From positions 186,001-250,000 of the forward strand of contig NZ_JAJADQ010000008.1 of assembly GCF_020447315.1 (NCBI RefSeq): a stretch of 64,000 nt of DNA, in the 5' to 3' direction. Below, piece after piece: positions 56,946 through 64,000 of this stretch. The DNA comes from Hymenobacter nitidus. Lineage in GTDB: Bacteria > Bacteroidota > Bacteroidia > Cytophagales > Hymenobacteraceae. Within the stretch, counting starts at the first letter, position 1, and each line of letters opens with the position of its first letter. The position numbers and the translations under genes are program-made. Below the pieces are notes generated by a model. It had not been told where the DNA came from and searched no databases. It saw nothing but the letters and a program-made list of their open reading frames with translations.

Positions 56946-57023
56946 CGGGAGGGAGTTTTCTGTATCTTCGCCCGAAATTAGGGGCTTTCCCGTAGTTTAT
57001 CTCCCATCCACAAGCAGCCGTAG

Positions 57024-57764
57024 ATGAAGTTTCTCGTTTGCATCAGCAACGTTCCCGACACGACCACCAAAATCACCTTCACGCCCGATAACAAGGAGTT
57101 CAACAAGGCCGGGGTGCAATTCGTGATTAACCCCTGGGATGAATACGCCCTCACCCGCGCCATTGAGCTTAAAGAAGCCCAGGGCAGCGGCACCGTAACC
57201 GTCCTCAACGTTGGCGAAGCCGACACCGAGCCTAACATTCGCAAAGCCCTGGCCATCGGCGCCGACGACGCCATCCGCGTAAATGCCGCGCCGAAAGATG
57301 CCTATTTCGTGGCCCAGCAGATTGCCGCCATTGCCAAGGAAGGCGCCTACGATGTAATTCTGATGGGCAAGGAAAGCATTGATTATAATGGCTTCCAGGT
57401 GCACGGCATGGTGGGCGAAATGCTCGGCATCCCGACCGTGGCCCCGGCCATGAAGCTGGATATGAGCGGCACCACCGCCACGCTGGAGCGTGAAATTGAA
57501 GGCGGCAAGGAAATCGTGGAAGTAGCGGCGCCCTTCGTGGCCTCGTGCCAGCAGCCCATGTGCGAGCCCCGCATTCCGAACATGCGCGGCATCATGACGG
57601 CCCGCACCAAGCCCCTGAAAGTAGTAGAGCCCGTGGGTGAAGGTGCCCGCACCTCGGTAGCCGAATACGCGCTGCCCCCCAAGAAGCAGGGCGTGAAGCT
57701 CATTCCCGCCGAATCGGCCGGTGATTTGATCAAGCTGCTCCGCAACGAAGCCAAGGTTATCTAG
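57024..57764 (+). CDS. etfB: Electron transfer flavoprotein beta subunit
   Basis: 246 residues. It carries electrons from acyl-CoA dehydrogenases to the quinone pool, with EtfA. N-terminal MKFLVCISNVPDTTTKITFT and INPWDEYALTRAIELKE are typical; the adenine-nucleotide site VNVGEAD and VILMGKESIDYNGFQVHGMVGEMLG (signature) are present. It is divergent from the TPR gene, with candidate -7-like TATCTTCG near 56963. It is first in the operon etfB-etfA. Confidence 0.96.
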   Translation: MKFLVCISNVPDTTTKITFTPDNKEFNKAGVQFVINPWDEYALTRAIELKEAQGSGTVTVLNVGEADTEPNIRKALAIGADDAIRVNAAPKDAYFVAQQIAAIAKEGAYDVILMGKESIDYNGFQVHGMVGEMLGIPTVAPAMKLDMSGTTATLEREIEGGKEIVEVAAPFVASCQQPMCEPRIPNMRGIMTARTKPLKVVEPVGEGARTSVAEYALPPKKQGVKLIPAESAGDLIKLLRNEAKVI

Positions 57765-57868
57765 TTGGTTTTTGGTCTCTGGTTTTTGGTTGTTGGCCCT
57801 GTTCAATTTCCATTAACCAGCCCGTTTGAATTCCCAAAAACCAAGAACCAAACTCAAAAAACCAAAGA
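57762..57868 (+). repeat. G/T-rich intercistronic hairpin between etfB and etfA
   Basis: The etfB stop TAG begins TAGTTGGTTTTTGG, with a second GGTTTTTGGTTGTTGG at about 57780. On the far side CCAAAAACCAAGAACC and AAAAAACCAAAG are its inverse. Arms are imperfect but long. The etfA ATG follows 1 base after the right end. Confidence 0.6.
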
Positions 57869-57869
57869 A

Positions 57870-58847
57870 ATGTCCGTTCTAGTAGTAGTTGAATGTGATG
57901 GCGGCGAGGTTAAAAAATCGTCGTTGGAAGTGGCTTCGTACGGAAGCCAGGTGGCCCAGATGCTCGGCACCACGGCTACGGCCGTAGCCGTGGGCGAGGC
58001 CACCGAAGCCAATCTGGCCAAGCTCGGCGAGCAAGGCATCAGCAAAGTGCTGTACGACGCCGAGCCCCGCCTGAAGGACTTCGTAAATGGCGCTTACACC
58101 AAGCTGATTGCTGCCGCTGCCGAAAAGGAAAGCGCGCTGGTAATCGTGCTGGCCAACTCGAACATCGGCGCCGCCGTGGGTTCGCGCCTGTCGGTGCGCC
58201 TGCAGGCCAGCCTGGCCACCAACGTAGTCGAGCTGCCTAAGAATAATGGCGGCAGCTTTACGGTGAAGCGCGGTGCCTTCTCGGGCAAAGCCTTTGCCGA
58301 CGTGGTGCTGAGCGGTGACCGGAAGATTCTGGCCGTGAAGAAAAACTCGATTGAAGCCCTGCACGAAGCCGGCAAAACCGCCCAGGTAGAGTCGTTCTCG
58401 GCCAGCCTCTCGGATGCCGACTTCACCGATGCGCCCAAGCAGGTCGTGATGCAGGATCAGGCCGGCGGCGTGCTGCTGCCCGAGGCTGACCGCGTGGTAT
58501 CGGGTGGCCGCGGCATGAAAGGCCCCGAAAACTGGCACCTGATTGAAGAGCTGGCCCAGGCCCTGGGTGCGGCTACGGCCTGCTCCAAGCCCGTGTCGGA
58601 CGTCGACTGGCGCCCTCACCACGAGCACGTAGGCCAGACGGGTATCACCGTTTCGCCAAACCTGTATATTGCCTGCGGTATTTCGGGCGCTATTCAGCAC
58701 CTGGCGGGGGTAAACTCCTCGAAAGTGATTGTCGTAATCAACAAAGATCCGGAAGCGCCGTTCTTCAAAGCTGCTGATTATGGCATCGTAGGCGACGTTT
58801 TCGAAGTGCTGCCCAAACTCACCCAAGCCGTAAAGGAATTGAATTAG
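57870..58847 (+). CDS. etfA: Electron transfer flavoprotein alpha subunit
   Basis: 325 residues. N-terminal MSVLVVVECDGGEVKKSSLEVA; C-terminal FAD-binding domain with VSGGRGMKGPENWHLIEELAQALGAATACSKPVSDVDWRPHHEHVGQTG, ISPNLYIACGISGAIQHLAGVNSSKVIVVINKDPEAPFFKAADYGIVGD, the standard ETF alpha signature. It holds FAD at the dimer interface. Start 57870 avoids the upstream extension through the repeat. Confidence 0.96.
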   Translation: MSVLVVVECDGGEVKKSSLEVASYGSQVAQMLGTTATAVAVGEATEANLAKLGEQGISKVLYDAEPRLKDFVNGAYTKLIAAAAEKESALVIVLANSNIGAAVGSRLSVRLQASLATNVVELPKNNGGSFTVKRGAFSGKAFADVVLSGDRKILAVKKNSIEALHEAGKTAQVESFSASLSDADFTDAPKQVVMQDQAGGVLLPEADRVVSGGRGMKGPENWHLIEELAQALGAATACSKPVSDVDWRPHHEHVGQTGITVSPNLYIACGISGAIQHLAGVNSSKVIVVINKDPEAPFFKAADYGIVGDVFEVLPKLTQAVKELN

Positions 58848-58933
58848 GGTCTTGGGGTCTTGGGTTTCAGAAATGAGAAAGCCTAGCTTTGCCGCTCTGA
58901 CGCGACCAAGACCCCAAGCTCCCAAGACCCTAA
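58845..58933 (+). repeat. G/T-rich intercistronic hairpin after etfA
   Basis: The etfA stop TAG opens TTAGGGTCTTGGGGTCTTGGG (58844-58864); the right side CCAAGACCCC and CCCAAGACCCTAAG (near 58905-58933) is its inverse with an internal insertion. GTCTTGGG is repeated in both arms. The next gene starts at 58947. Confidence 0.65.
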
Positions 58934-58946
58934 GCTCCTAGATACC

Positions 58947-59570
58947 TTGAAAAAAATACAGCTCGAAATTCTGGGCCTCTCGTCCAGCCAGTCACAGTCC
59001 GGCTCTTTTGCCCTGATTCTGGGAGAGAAAACCGGCAACCGGCGTCTGCCAATCATCATTGGCATGTTCGAAGCTCAAAGTATTGCCATCCAGATTGAAA
59101 AAATCAATCCGAACCGGCCGCTCACGCACGACTTGTTCAAGTCGTTTGCCGAGCATGTGCACGTGGCCGTACTGGAGGTGCTGATATCGGATTTGAAAGA
59201 GGGGGTATTTTACTCCAAAATCGTGTGCACCGACGGCGCCACGACCTTCGAGCTCGATGCCCGCCCCAGCGACGCCATTGCCATTGGCCTGCGGTTCGGT
59301 GTGCCGATTTTCACAGTGGAAAGCGTGCTGAGCGAAGCCGGTATCATCCTGAGCGACCTGGACGAAAACGCCGAAGACGATGCCGACGAGGATGACGAGG
59401 ACGAGGATGACGACACCAGCGGCAGCTCGAAGCCGGAGCCTACGCCCCGCGACCCCAGCGGCCAGGTGTCCCTGGAAGAGCTCAACAAGATGCTGAGCCA
59501 GGCGCTGGCCAACGAAGACTACGAGAAGGCTGCCAAAATTCGGGACGAGCTTAACAAGCGTAACGGATAA
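58947..59570 (+). CDS. Bifunctional nuclease-domain (DUF151) protein with UVR motif
   Basis: 207 residues. Residues 1-130 are the DUF151/bifunctional nuclease domain (FALILGEKTGNRRLPIIIGMFEAQSIAIQIEKI, PLTHDLFKSF, ARPSDAIAIGLRFGVPIF). An acidic linker of D/E follows at about 140-160, and a C-terminal UvrB/UvrC-type UVR helix pair (VSLEELNKMLSQALANEDYEKAAKIRDELNKRNG). Family members from plants and bacteria are linked to nuclease or stress functions. The start is TTG at 58947, immediately after the repeat; no ATG fits the N-terminus. Confidence 0.9.
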   Translation: MKKIQLEILGLSSSQSQSGSFALILGEKTGNRRLPIIIGMFEAQSIAIQIEKINPNRPLTHDLFKSFAEHVHVAVLEVLISDLKEGVFYSKIVCTDGATTFELDARPSDAIAIGLRFGVPIFTVESVLSEAGIILSDLDENAEDDADEDDEDEDDDTSGSSKPEPTPRDPSGQVSLEELNKMLSQALANEDYEKAAKIRDELNKRNG

Positions 59571-59584
59571 GGTGTTCTGCACGA

Positions 59585-59625
59585 CATAAAAAAAGCTCCT
59601 CTGGTCCAGAGGAGCTTTTTTTATG
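59585..59625. terminator. Intrinsic terminator
   Basis: CATAAAAAAAGCTCCTC/GAGGAGCTTTTTTTATG. It is followed by a tandem duplication of TGGTACTACGGAGC at about 59623-59651. Confidence 0.85.
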
Positions 59626-59869
59626 GTACTACGGAGCTGGTACTACGGAGCGGCACACAGGCATAGCTGAGCGTTATGCCACTCGGGAAACTCCCCGGTC
59701 CGTTTTTATGCCCTGGGGCTGAGTAATTATAGCATAACCTACCGTTAAAATACTGATTTTGGGCCCTGTAGGCTTGTTTTGGTCGACTTGACGGGCGTCG
59801 GATTCGTTTGATGAGTGCTTGCTGGCCCACCAGCCCGCACCGTCATCCTCAATCTGAAATGACCACGCC

Positions 59870-60061
59870 ATGAAAAGCAAATCTGTAGTTCCCCAGCACA
59901 GTTCGCCCCAGCCAGAAGTGAATCCTTACGAGCGGATGCACTATCACTTCTCCGTCGAAAATGACCCGCTTCCCGGGGAGCAGGACCAGGACTATCTGCC
60001 GGTGCGGCTCCGTCGGCCGGAACCCTTGCGCCCCATGGACTTTGACCGGCCCAGCTGGTAG
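59870..60061 (+). CDS. Possible small hypothetical protein
   Basis: 63 residues, ATG at 59870, not recognised. It is acidic/Pro-rich (YHFSVENDPLPGEQDQDYLPVRLRRPEPLRPMDFDRPSW). Third positions are GC-rich as in real genes, and nothing competes with it on the other strand except longer frames without any family signs. The gap 59571-59869 before it (299 bases) holds the terminator, a small direct repeat and an AT-rich block near 59720-59750 that could be its promoter. Confidence 0.5.
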   Translation: MKSKSVVPQHSSPQPEVNPYERMHYHFSVENDPLPGEQDQDYLPVRLRRPEPLRPMDFDRPSW

Positions 60062-60153
60062 CCGGTAGGGGGAACGCGCCGGGAAAGAAACTGTTTTTTC
60101 CACCGGCCAAGCCGCTTTTAGTACCTTGCAGCTCGTCACTTAACCCGTCTGCA

Positions 60154-60699
60154 ATGGACACCACCACCGCTCCCGACCTGCGCTACCCCATTGGCCCGCT
60201 GGTATTACCCGAACAAACCCTGAACCAGGGCAGCCGCCTGGCGCTGATAGCCAAAATTGCCGTGCTGCCCGACCAGGTGCGCGCCGCCGTAACCGGCCTG
60301 ACCCCCGCGCAGCTGGATACGCCCTACCGGCCCGGCGGGTGGACCGTCCGCCAGGTGCTGCACCACCTGCCCGATTCGCACCTGAACTCCTACACGCGCT
60401 TCCGCCTGGCCCTGACGGAGGAAACTCCGACCATCTGCCCTTACGACGAGCAGGCCTGGGCCGAGCTGCCCGATGTGCAAGCTACGCCCGTGGCCGTGTC
60501 GTTGGCGCTGCTGGAGGCCCTGCACATCCGTTGGACAATCCTGCTGCGTCAGCTTACCGATGCGCAGTGGCTGCGCACGTTCTATCATCCCGGCTCCAAG
60601 CGGAGCTTCACCCTGGATGAAGCCCTGACCATGTATGCCTGGCACGGACAGCACCACCTGGCACACATTACCGAGCTACGCCGCCGGGAAGGTTTCTAG
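60154..60699 (+). CDS. YfiT-family bacillithiol transferase / DinB-like
   Basis: 181 residues, DinB four-helix-bundle fold. LRYPIGPLVLPEQTL at the N-terminus matches the YfiT start, PGGWTVRQVLHHLPDSHLNSYTRFRL carries the first metal His (VLHHLPDSH), and the closing AWHGQHHLAHITELRRREGF supplies two more His. Family members use a low-molecular-weight thiol. Specificity for bacillithiol is inferred. It lies 92 bases downstream of the small ORF. Confidence 0.88.
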   Translation: MDTTTAPDLRYPIGPLVLPEQTLNQGSRLALIAKIAVLPDQVRAAVTGLTPAQLDTPYRPGGWTVRQVLHHLPDSHLNSYTRFRLALTEETPTICPYDEQAWAELPDVQATPVAVSLALLEALHIRWTILLRQLTDAQWLRTFYHPGSKRSFTLDEALTMYAWHGQHHLAHITELRRREGF

Positions 60700-60717
60700 A
60701 AGCTCACCTGAACCCAT

Positions 60718-60754
60718 AGAAAAGCCCCGCTGACAGCTGTCGGCGGGGCTTTTC
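60718..60754. terminator. Bidirectional terminator
   Basis: AGAAAAGCCCCGC..GCGGGGCTTTTCT hairpin between the convergent yfiT-like and mlaF-like genes. Confidence 0.85.
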
Positions 60755-60772
60755 TGTGACTGTTAGTAGTAC

Positions 60773-61582
60773 TCAAATATTGATGGCTTCGTCGGAAGTA
60801 GCGGCGGCCAAGCCGCCTTCAGTTTCTTCGTCCACTTTCTTGGCGGCGCGTACCAGGCTGCTGCTGAAGATGAACTCCTTGAGCTCGGGCACGGTGGTAT
60901 TCAGGATTTCGTCCTTGTTGCCGTCCCAGAGCTTCTGGCCCTTGTGCAGGTAAATAATATGGTCCCCGATTTCGACCACCGAGTTCATGTCGTGGGTGAT
61001 GACGACGGTGGTAATGCCATACTCGTGGGTGATTTCGTAGATCAGCTCGTCAATCTTGATGCTGGTAGCCGGGTCGAGGCCGGAGTTGGGCTCGTCGCAG
61101 AAGAGGTAGGTGCAGTTGGGGGCAATGGCCCGGGCAATGCCCACCCGCTTTTTCATACCGCCCGATATTTCGGAGGGCATTTTGGTGCCCGCGTTTTCCA
61201 GGCCCACGCGCTTGAGGCAGAACTCGACCCGGTCGCGCCGCTCTTCCTTGCTCATTTCGGGCGTGAGCATCTTGAGCGGAAACTCGGTGTTTTCGAATAC
61301 CGTCATCGAGTCGAACAGCGCGCCGCCTTGGAACAGCATCCCGATTTTGCGGCGGATTTCCTGCTTGATGTCCACTTTGTTGTTGGTGAACACCAGCCCG
61401 TCGAAGGTAATGCTGCCCAGGTCGGGCTTCATCAGCCCTACGATGCACTGCAACAGTACACTTTTGCCCGTACCCGAGCCGCCAAGCAGCAGATTGCACT
61501 TGCCCGTTTCGAACGTGCAGGTAATGCCTTTCAGAACCGGATTTCCGTTGAAGGATTTCTGAATGTTATGAACTTCAATCAT
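60773..61582 (-). CDS. mlaF: ABC transporter ATP-binding protein (MlaF-like)
   Basis: 269 residues. Walker A LLLGGSGTGKS, Q-loop GMLFQGGALFD, signature ISGGMKKRVGIARAIA, Walker B TYLFCDEPNSGLDP and H-loop VVITHDMNS are in order. With the permease next to it this is the MlaFE-type ABC exporter/importer for phospholipid trafficking to or from the outer membrane. Start ATG 61582 (MIEVHNIQKSFNGNPVL); the longer frame to 61684 overlaps the intergenic repeat. Confidence 0.93.
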   Translation of the reverse strand: MIEVHNIQKSFNGNPVLKGITCTFETGKCNLLLGGSGTGKSVLLQCIVGLMKPDLGSITFDGLVFTNNKVDIKQEIRRKIGMLFQGGALFDSMTVFENTEFPLKMLTPEMSKEERRDRVEFCLKRVGLENAGTKMPSEISGGMKKRVGIARAIAPNCTYLFCDEPNSGLDPATSIKIDELIYEITHEYGITTVVITHDMNSVVEIGDHIIYLHKGQKLWDGNKDEILNTTVPELKEFIFSSSLVRAAKKVDEETEGGLAAATSDEAINI

Positions 61583-61602
61583 GCGGATGTGCTGATTTAC
61601 TA

Positions 61603-61707
61603 ATAGAATTAATGTGCTGATGCGAGGAATGTGAGAAATGTGAGAAATGAAATAATTCATTTGCACAGCAACACCTTCAGCCACATTCGCATACTCTCAC
61701 CACATTA
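61603..61707 (-). repeat. Intercistronic hairpin between mlaE and mlaF
   Basis: On the minus strand the mlaE stop TAA begins TAATGTGGTGAGAGTATGCGAATGTGG; the far arm is inverse to TAATGTGCTGATGCGAGGAATGTGAG. AATGTGAGAA repeats twice. The gap also has a direct repeat ATGTGCTGAT. It is similar in architecture to the etf and aroF hairpins but with different words. Confidence 0.55.
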
Positions 61708-62436
61708 CAGTAGAACCGCGGCCAGCACGTAGTCGGCCAGCAGAATGGCAATAATGGAATTGGTAACGGCGCCGGTGCTGGCGGCCCCAACTTCCAGGGC
61801 GCCGCCCTTGGTGTAGTAGCCTTTGTAGGAAGAAATAGCCGACACCAAGAAGGCAAATACCACCGATTTAATCAGGGCAAACACGATGTTGTAGGGCACG
61901 AAATCAGTCCGGATGCCTTCCACGTACTCCTGGGCCGACATGGCGCCGGACAACGTACCGGCCAGATAGCCGCCCAGAATGGAAAGAACCATGGCCAGAA
62001 TAACCAGCAGCGGAAACATGAGCATGGCGGCCACAATCTTGGGCAGCACCAGGTAGGAGGCTGAGTTGATGCCCATCACCTCCAGCGCATCGACCTGCTC
62101 GGTGATGCGCATGGTGCCCAGGCCGCCGGCAATGCTGGAGCCGACTTTACCCGCCAGCACGATGCTGGTAATGGTGGGCGCCAGCTCCAGAATGGTCATT
62201 TCCCGCACCATAAAGCCGATGGTCGACTTCGGAATCAGGGGGTTAATCAGGTTGTAGGCAATCTGGACGCAGGTAACGGCCCCGATAAAGGCCGAGACGA
62301 TGGAGACGATAAAGACCGAGTCGATACCGATAAGAATGGCTTCATCCAGCATGCGTTGCCAGAGCACGGCCAACCGCTCCTTCCGAACCAGCATGCTCTG
62401 CATGAAGATCAGGAATTCACCAAAGGTTTTAACCAT
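61705..62436 (-). CDS. mlaE: ABC transporter permease (MlaE-like)
   Basis: 243 residues, about five or six membrane segments. It contains the MlaE hallmark REMTILELAPTITSIVLAGKVGSSIAGGLGTMRITEQVDALEVMGINSASYLVLPKIVAAML near the centre. The substrate is presumably phospholipid with MlaF and an MCE protein; no mlaD gene is in the window. Start ATG 62436 (MVKTFGEF) precedes the first helix; the 62484 start is less likely. Confidence 0.93.
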   Translation of the reverse strand: MVKTFGEFLIFMQSMLVRKERLAVLWQRMLDEAILIGIDSVFIVSIVSAFIGAVTCVQIAYNLINPLIPKSTIGFMVREMTILELAPTITSIVLAGKVGSSIAGGLGTMRITEQVDALEVMGINSASYLVLPKIVAAMLMFPLLVILAMVLSILGGYLAGTLSGAMSAQEYVEGIRTDFVPYNIVFALIKSVVFAFLVSAISSYKGYYTKGGALEVGAASTGAVTNSIIAILLADYVLAAVLL

Positions 62437-62549
62437 AAAAAGAGAATCAGAAAGGATAAAAGCCCAAACTTGCGACGCTGGCACCGGTGGCTAGCGCCCA
62501 GCTCGGAGCTTGCCTACCATACGTAAAAACCAAATCGTCAATCAAAGGA

Positions 62550-63263
62550 ATGCAAAAATATATCGTTGTTACGGGAGGTACGAAAGGAATCGGCCGCGCC
62601 ATTAGCCAGCGCTTTGCCCGGGCCGGCTTCGGCATCATCACCTGCGCCCGCTCAGCGCGGGACCTGGCCGCCCTCACAACCGCTCTGAGCCAGGAAGTTC
62701 CCGGCGCGGTAGTACACACCTTCGCCGCCGATTTGGGTGTGGCTGAGCAGACCCGGCGCTTTACGGATTTCGTGCTGGGCCTGGGCGTGGAAGTCGAGGT
62801 GCTGGTGAACAATACCGGTGCCTTCATTCCCGGCCGCCTGCAGGACGAGCCCACCGACGGCTCGCAGCTGCGCCAGATGATAGACGTGAACCTGTATAGC
62901 GCCTACGACGTGACCCGTGCCCTGCTGCCGGGCATGATAGCGCGCCGCCAGGGCCACATTTTTAATATGTGCTCCACGGCCAGCATCATGGCTTACCCCA
63001 ATGGTGGGTCCTACAGCATCGCCAAGTTTGCCCTGTACGGCATGACCAAAGGGCTGCGCGAGGAGCTGAAAGAGCATAATTTGCGCGTAACGGCCATTTT
63101 GCCCGGTGCCACGCTCACGGCCAGCTGGGAAGGCGTCGATTTGCCGGCCGAGCGGTTCATAAGGGCCGAAGACGTGGCCGAAGCGGTATTCGGGGCCTAT
63201 TCCCTGTCGCCGCAGGCCGTTATCGAGGAGCTGCTGATTCGGCCGCAGCTCGGGGACTTGTAG
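62550..63263 (+). CDS. Short-chain dehydrogenase/reductase
   Basis: 237 residues. Cofactor motif VVTGGTKGIGRAIS, NTG in LVNNTGAFIPG, catalytic Ser in NMCSTASIMAYP and Tyr-Lys as YSIAKFALYGMTKGLREEL (the YxxxK Tyr is present). Unlike the SDR at 48518 it has a complete catalytic set. Substrate is unknown. It is divergent from mlaE with a 113-base gap; ATG 62550 is the standard start. Confidence 0.92.
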   Translation: MQKYIVVTGGTKGIGRAISQRFARAGFGIITCARSARDLAALTTALSQEVPGAVVHTFAADLGVAEQTRRFTDFVLGLGVEVEVLVNNTGAFIPGRLQDEPTDGSQLRQMIDVNLYSAYDVTRALLPGMIARRQGHIFNMCSTASIMAYPNGGSYSIAKFALYGMTKGLREELKEHNLRVTAILPGATLTASWEGVDLPAERFIRAEDVAEAVFGAYSLSPQAVIEELLIRPQLGDL

Positions 63264-63284
63264 CCGGCGGCCGGAGCCGAACGG

Positions 63285-63701
63285 CTAGGCCCGGGCCGGA
63301 CGGTGGATGAAGGTGACGTAGCCGAAGTCGAGCAGGACGGCCCAGAACGCCATACTGCGCAAGCTGTTCAGCCAGCGCAGCACGCCGTGCGCCGAAAAGC
63401 CCAGGCCGATAGCCCAGGCGCCCATCGTTACGACCAAGGCCAGCTTTAGAAAATCGAGGCGGGTTTTATTTGTTTTGCGAGCAAACCACAGGCCGTAGCT
63501 GCCGATCAGCAGCAGGCCGCTTGCCAGCAGAATGCCCACGGCACTTTCCCGGTGCTGGATCTTAAATAAGAAACCGACAAGCAGGCCTGACAAAGCCAAT
63601 AGGGTCGCCTGAAAATACGGCCGGCTGTGCCGCAGCGTGCCTTTCCAGACAACAAGCAGCAGGAGCAGCATTGGGACGAGTAGCCCAAGAATGGTAGCCA
63701 T
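63285..63701 (-). CDS. Multi-pass membrane protein, unknown function
   Basis: 138 residues with four hydrophobic segments (ILGLLVPMLLLLLVVWKG, LLALSGLLVGFLFK, AVGILLASGLLLIGSYGLWFA, LALVVTMGAWAIGLGF) and an extra near the C-terminus. No family motif is recognised; a GldL-like organisation is possible but not supported by a signature. It is separated from the DUF2807 gene by 24 bases on the same strand, so likely in one operon. Confidence 0.7.
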   Translation of the reverse strand: MATILGLLVPMLLLLLVVWKGTLRHSRPYFQATLLALSGLLVGFLFKIQHRESAVGILLASGLLLIGSYGLWFARKTNKTRLDFLKLALVVTMGAWAIGLGFSAHGVLRWLNSLRSMAFWAVLLDFGYVTFIHRPARA

Positions 63702-63725
63702 AGAAAAGAAAACGGGGGAGGAGGG

Positions 63726-64000
63726 CTACTTCTGCTGAACTACCTGGCCTTTGCCAGTTACCTTGATGTCGGTCTGGGCCGGGCTACCCTGGTAGTAGAG
63801 CGTACCCGTGCCGGCATTGGTGCCGCCCAGAAAGTCGGTGGCGCGCACGTAGGCGTTGCCGTTGCTGTCGTGGTTGAATTTGAAGTAGCACTGCCTGGTT
63901 TGCAAGCCGCCCGCCTGCAAACTGCCGTTGCCGCCCACCACCAGTGTAAACACCTCGGCCGAGCCCCGCAGGTTGATGTTACCCAGCTCAAACATGTCCA
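63726..64000 (-). CDS. DUF2807 (head GIN) domain protein, partial
   Basis: C-terminal end of a protein running off the right edge; 91 codons remain in frame. ELGNINLRGSAEVFTLVVGGNGSLQAGGLQTRQCYFKFNHDSNGNAYVRATDFLGGTNAGTGTLYYQGSP is the repetitive DUF2807 beta-helix (GSA-V, G-G-L, GTLYYQGSP signature). Usually these are exported Bacteroidota proteins near transport or signalling genes. The start is outside the window. Confidence 0.85.
   Translation of the reverse strand, partial: DMFELGNINLRGSAEVFTLVVGGNGSLQAGGLQTRQCYFKFNHDSNGNAYVRATDFLGGTNAGTGTLYYQGSPAQTDIKVTGKGQVVQQK

Noticed and set aside
1..64000. CRISPR array, tRNA genes, rRNA operon, prophage or integron
   Set aside because: No regularly spaced direct repeats, cloverleaf with CCA-type ends, or phage genes were recognised by reading; a tRNAscan or CRISPR search would be decisive.

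Overview
The window comes from a high-GC member of the Bacteroidota, most likely a Hymenobacter-like Cytophagales bacterium (inference). The evidence is a SusC/SusD/SusE outer-membrane set, four proteins with C-terminal type IX secretion (T9SS) sorting tails, a PID-CTERM small protein, TAnnTTTG-type -7 promoter boxes, weak use of Shine-Dalgarno sites and strongly GC-rich third codon positions. It looks like ordinary chromosome. I see no tRNA, rRNA operon, CRISPR array, transposase or phage module.

Layout. 1-13.9 kb holds housekeeping and solitary genes: a DUF1573 fragment, a fused 2-oxoacid dehydrogenase E1, a LuxE-like acyl-protein synthetase, an orphan sigma-54 response regulator lacking a DNA-binding domain, RNase P RNA, an M1 peptidase, a phosphoesterase, an alpha/beta hydrolase, a Smr/DUF2027 protein and a DUF2279 protein. 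14-27.2 kb is a starch or alpha-glucan locus: secreted GH13 amylase, BadF-type sugar kinase, an unknown T9SS protein, SusE-SusD-SusC, and a CBM-esterase with a T9SS tail. 27.2-35.5 kb is a complete trp operon (trpE-G-D-C-F-B-A) followed by a DAHP synthase gene. It is preceded by a leader with a promoter, a 28-codon peptide containing three consecutive Trp codons, and a terminator. 35.6-39.6 kb holds a membrane AraC-type regulator, a lipoprotein, a DoxX fusion and phenylalanine hydroxylase. The hydroxylase also has a terminator-bearing leader, with a 28-codon reading frame containing three Tyr codons. 39.7-49.2 kb holds a giant delta-60-repeat T9SS protein, a PID-CTERM protein, a DUF962 protein, dienelactone hydrolase, TetR-AarF, photolyase and an SDR. 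49.4-64 kb holds pyruvate carboxylase, a META lipoprotein, an M28 peptidase, a beta-barrel protein, a TPR protein, etfB-etfA, a DUF151-UVR protein, a YfiT-like transferase, MlaF-MlaE, another SDR and a DUF2807 fragment.

The most interesting material lies between genes. There are two amino-acid-biosynthesis-type leaders (Trp, and a novel-looking Tyr/phenylalanine-hydroxylase one) and a TTGCGTA-centred motif upstream of four transcription units of the glucan locus. There are also three kinds of intergenic palindromes: a GTCATGCTGAGC-type dispersed element (three copies), locus-specific clustered palindromes, and G/T-rich hairpins that start at stop codons inside operons. The phenylalanine hydroxylase also carries Gln where the family has its third iron ligand, Glu.
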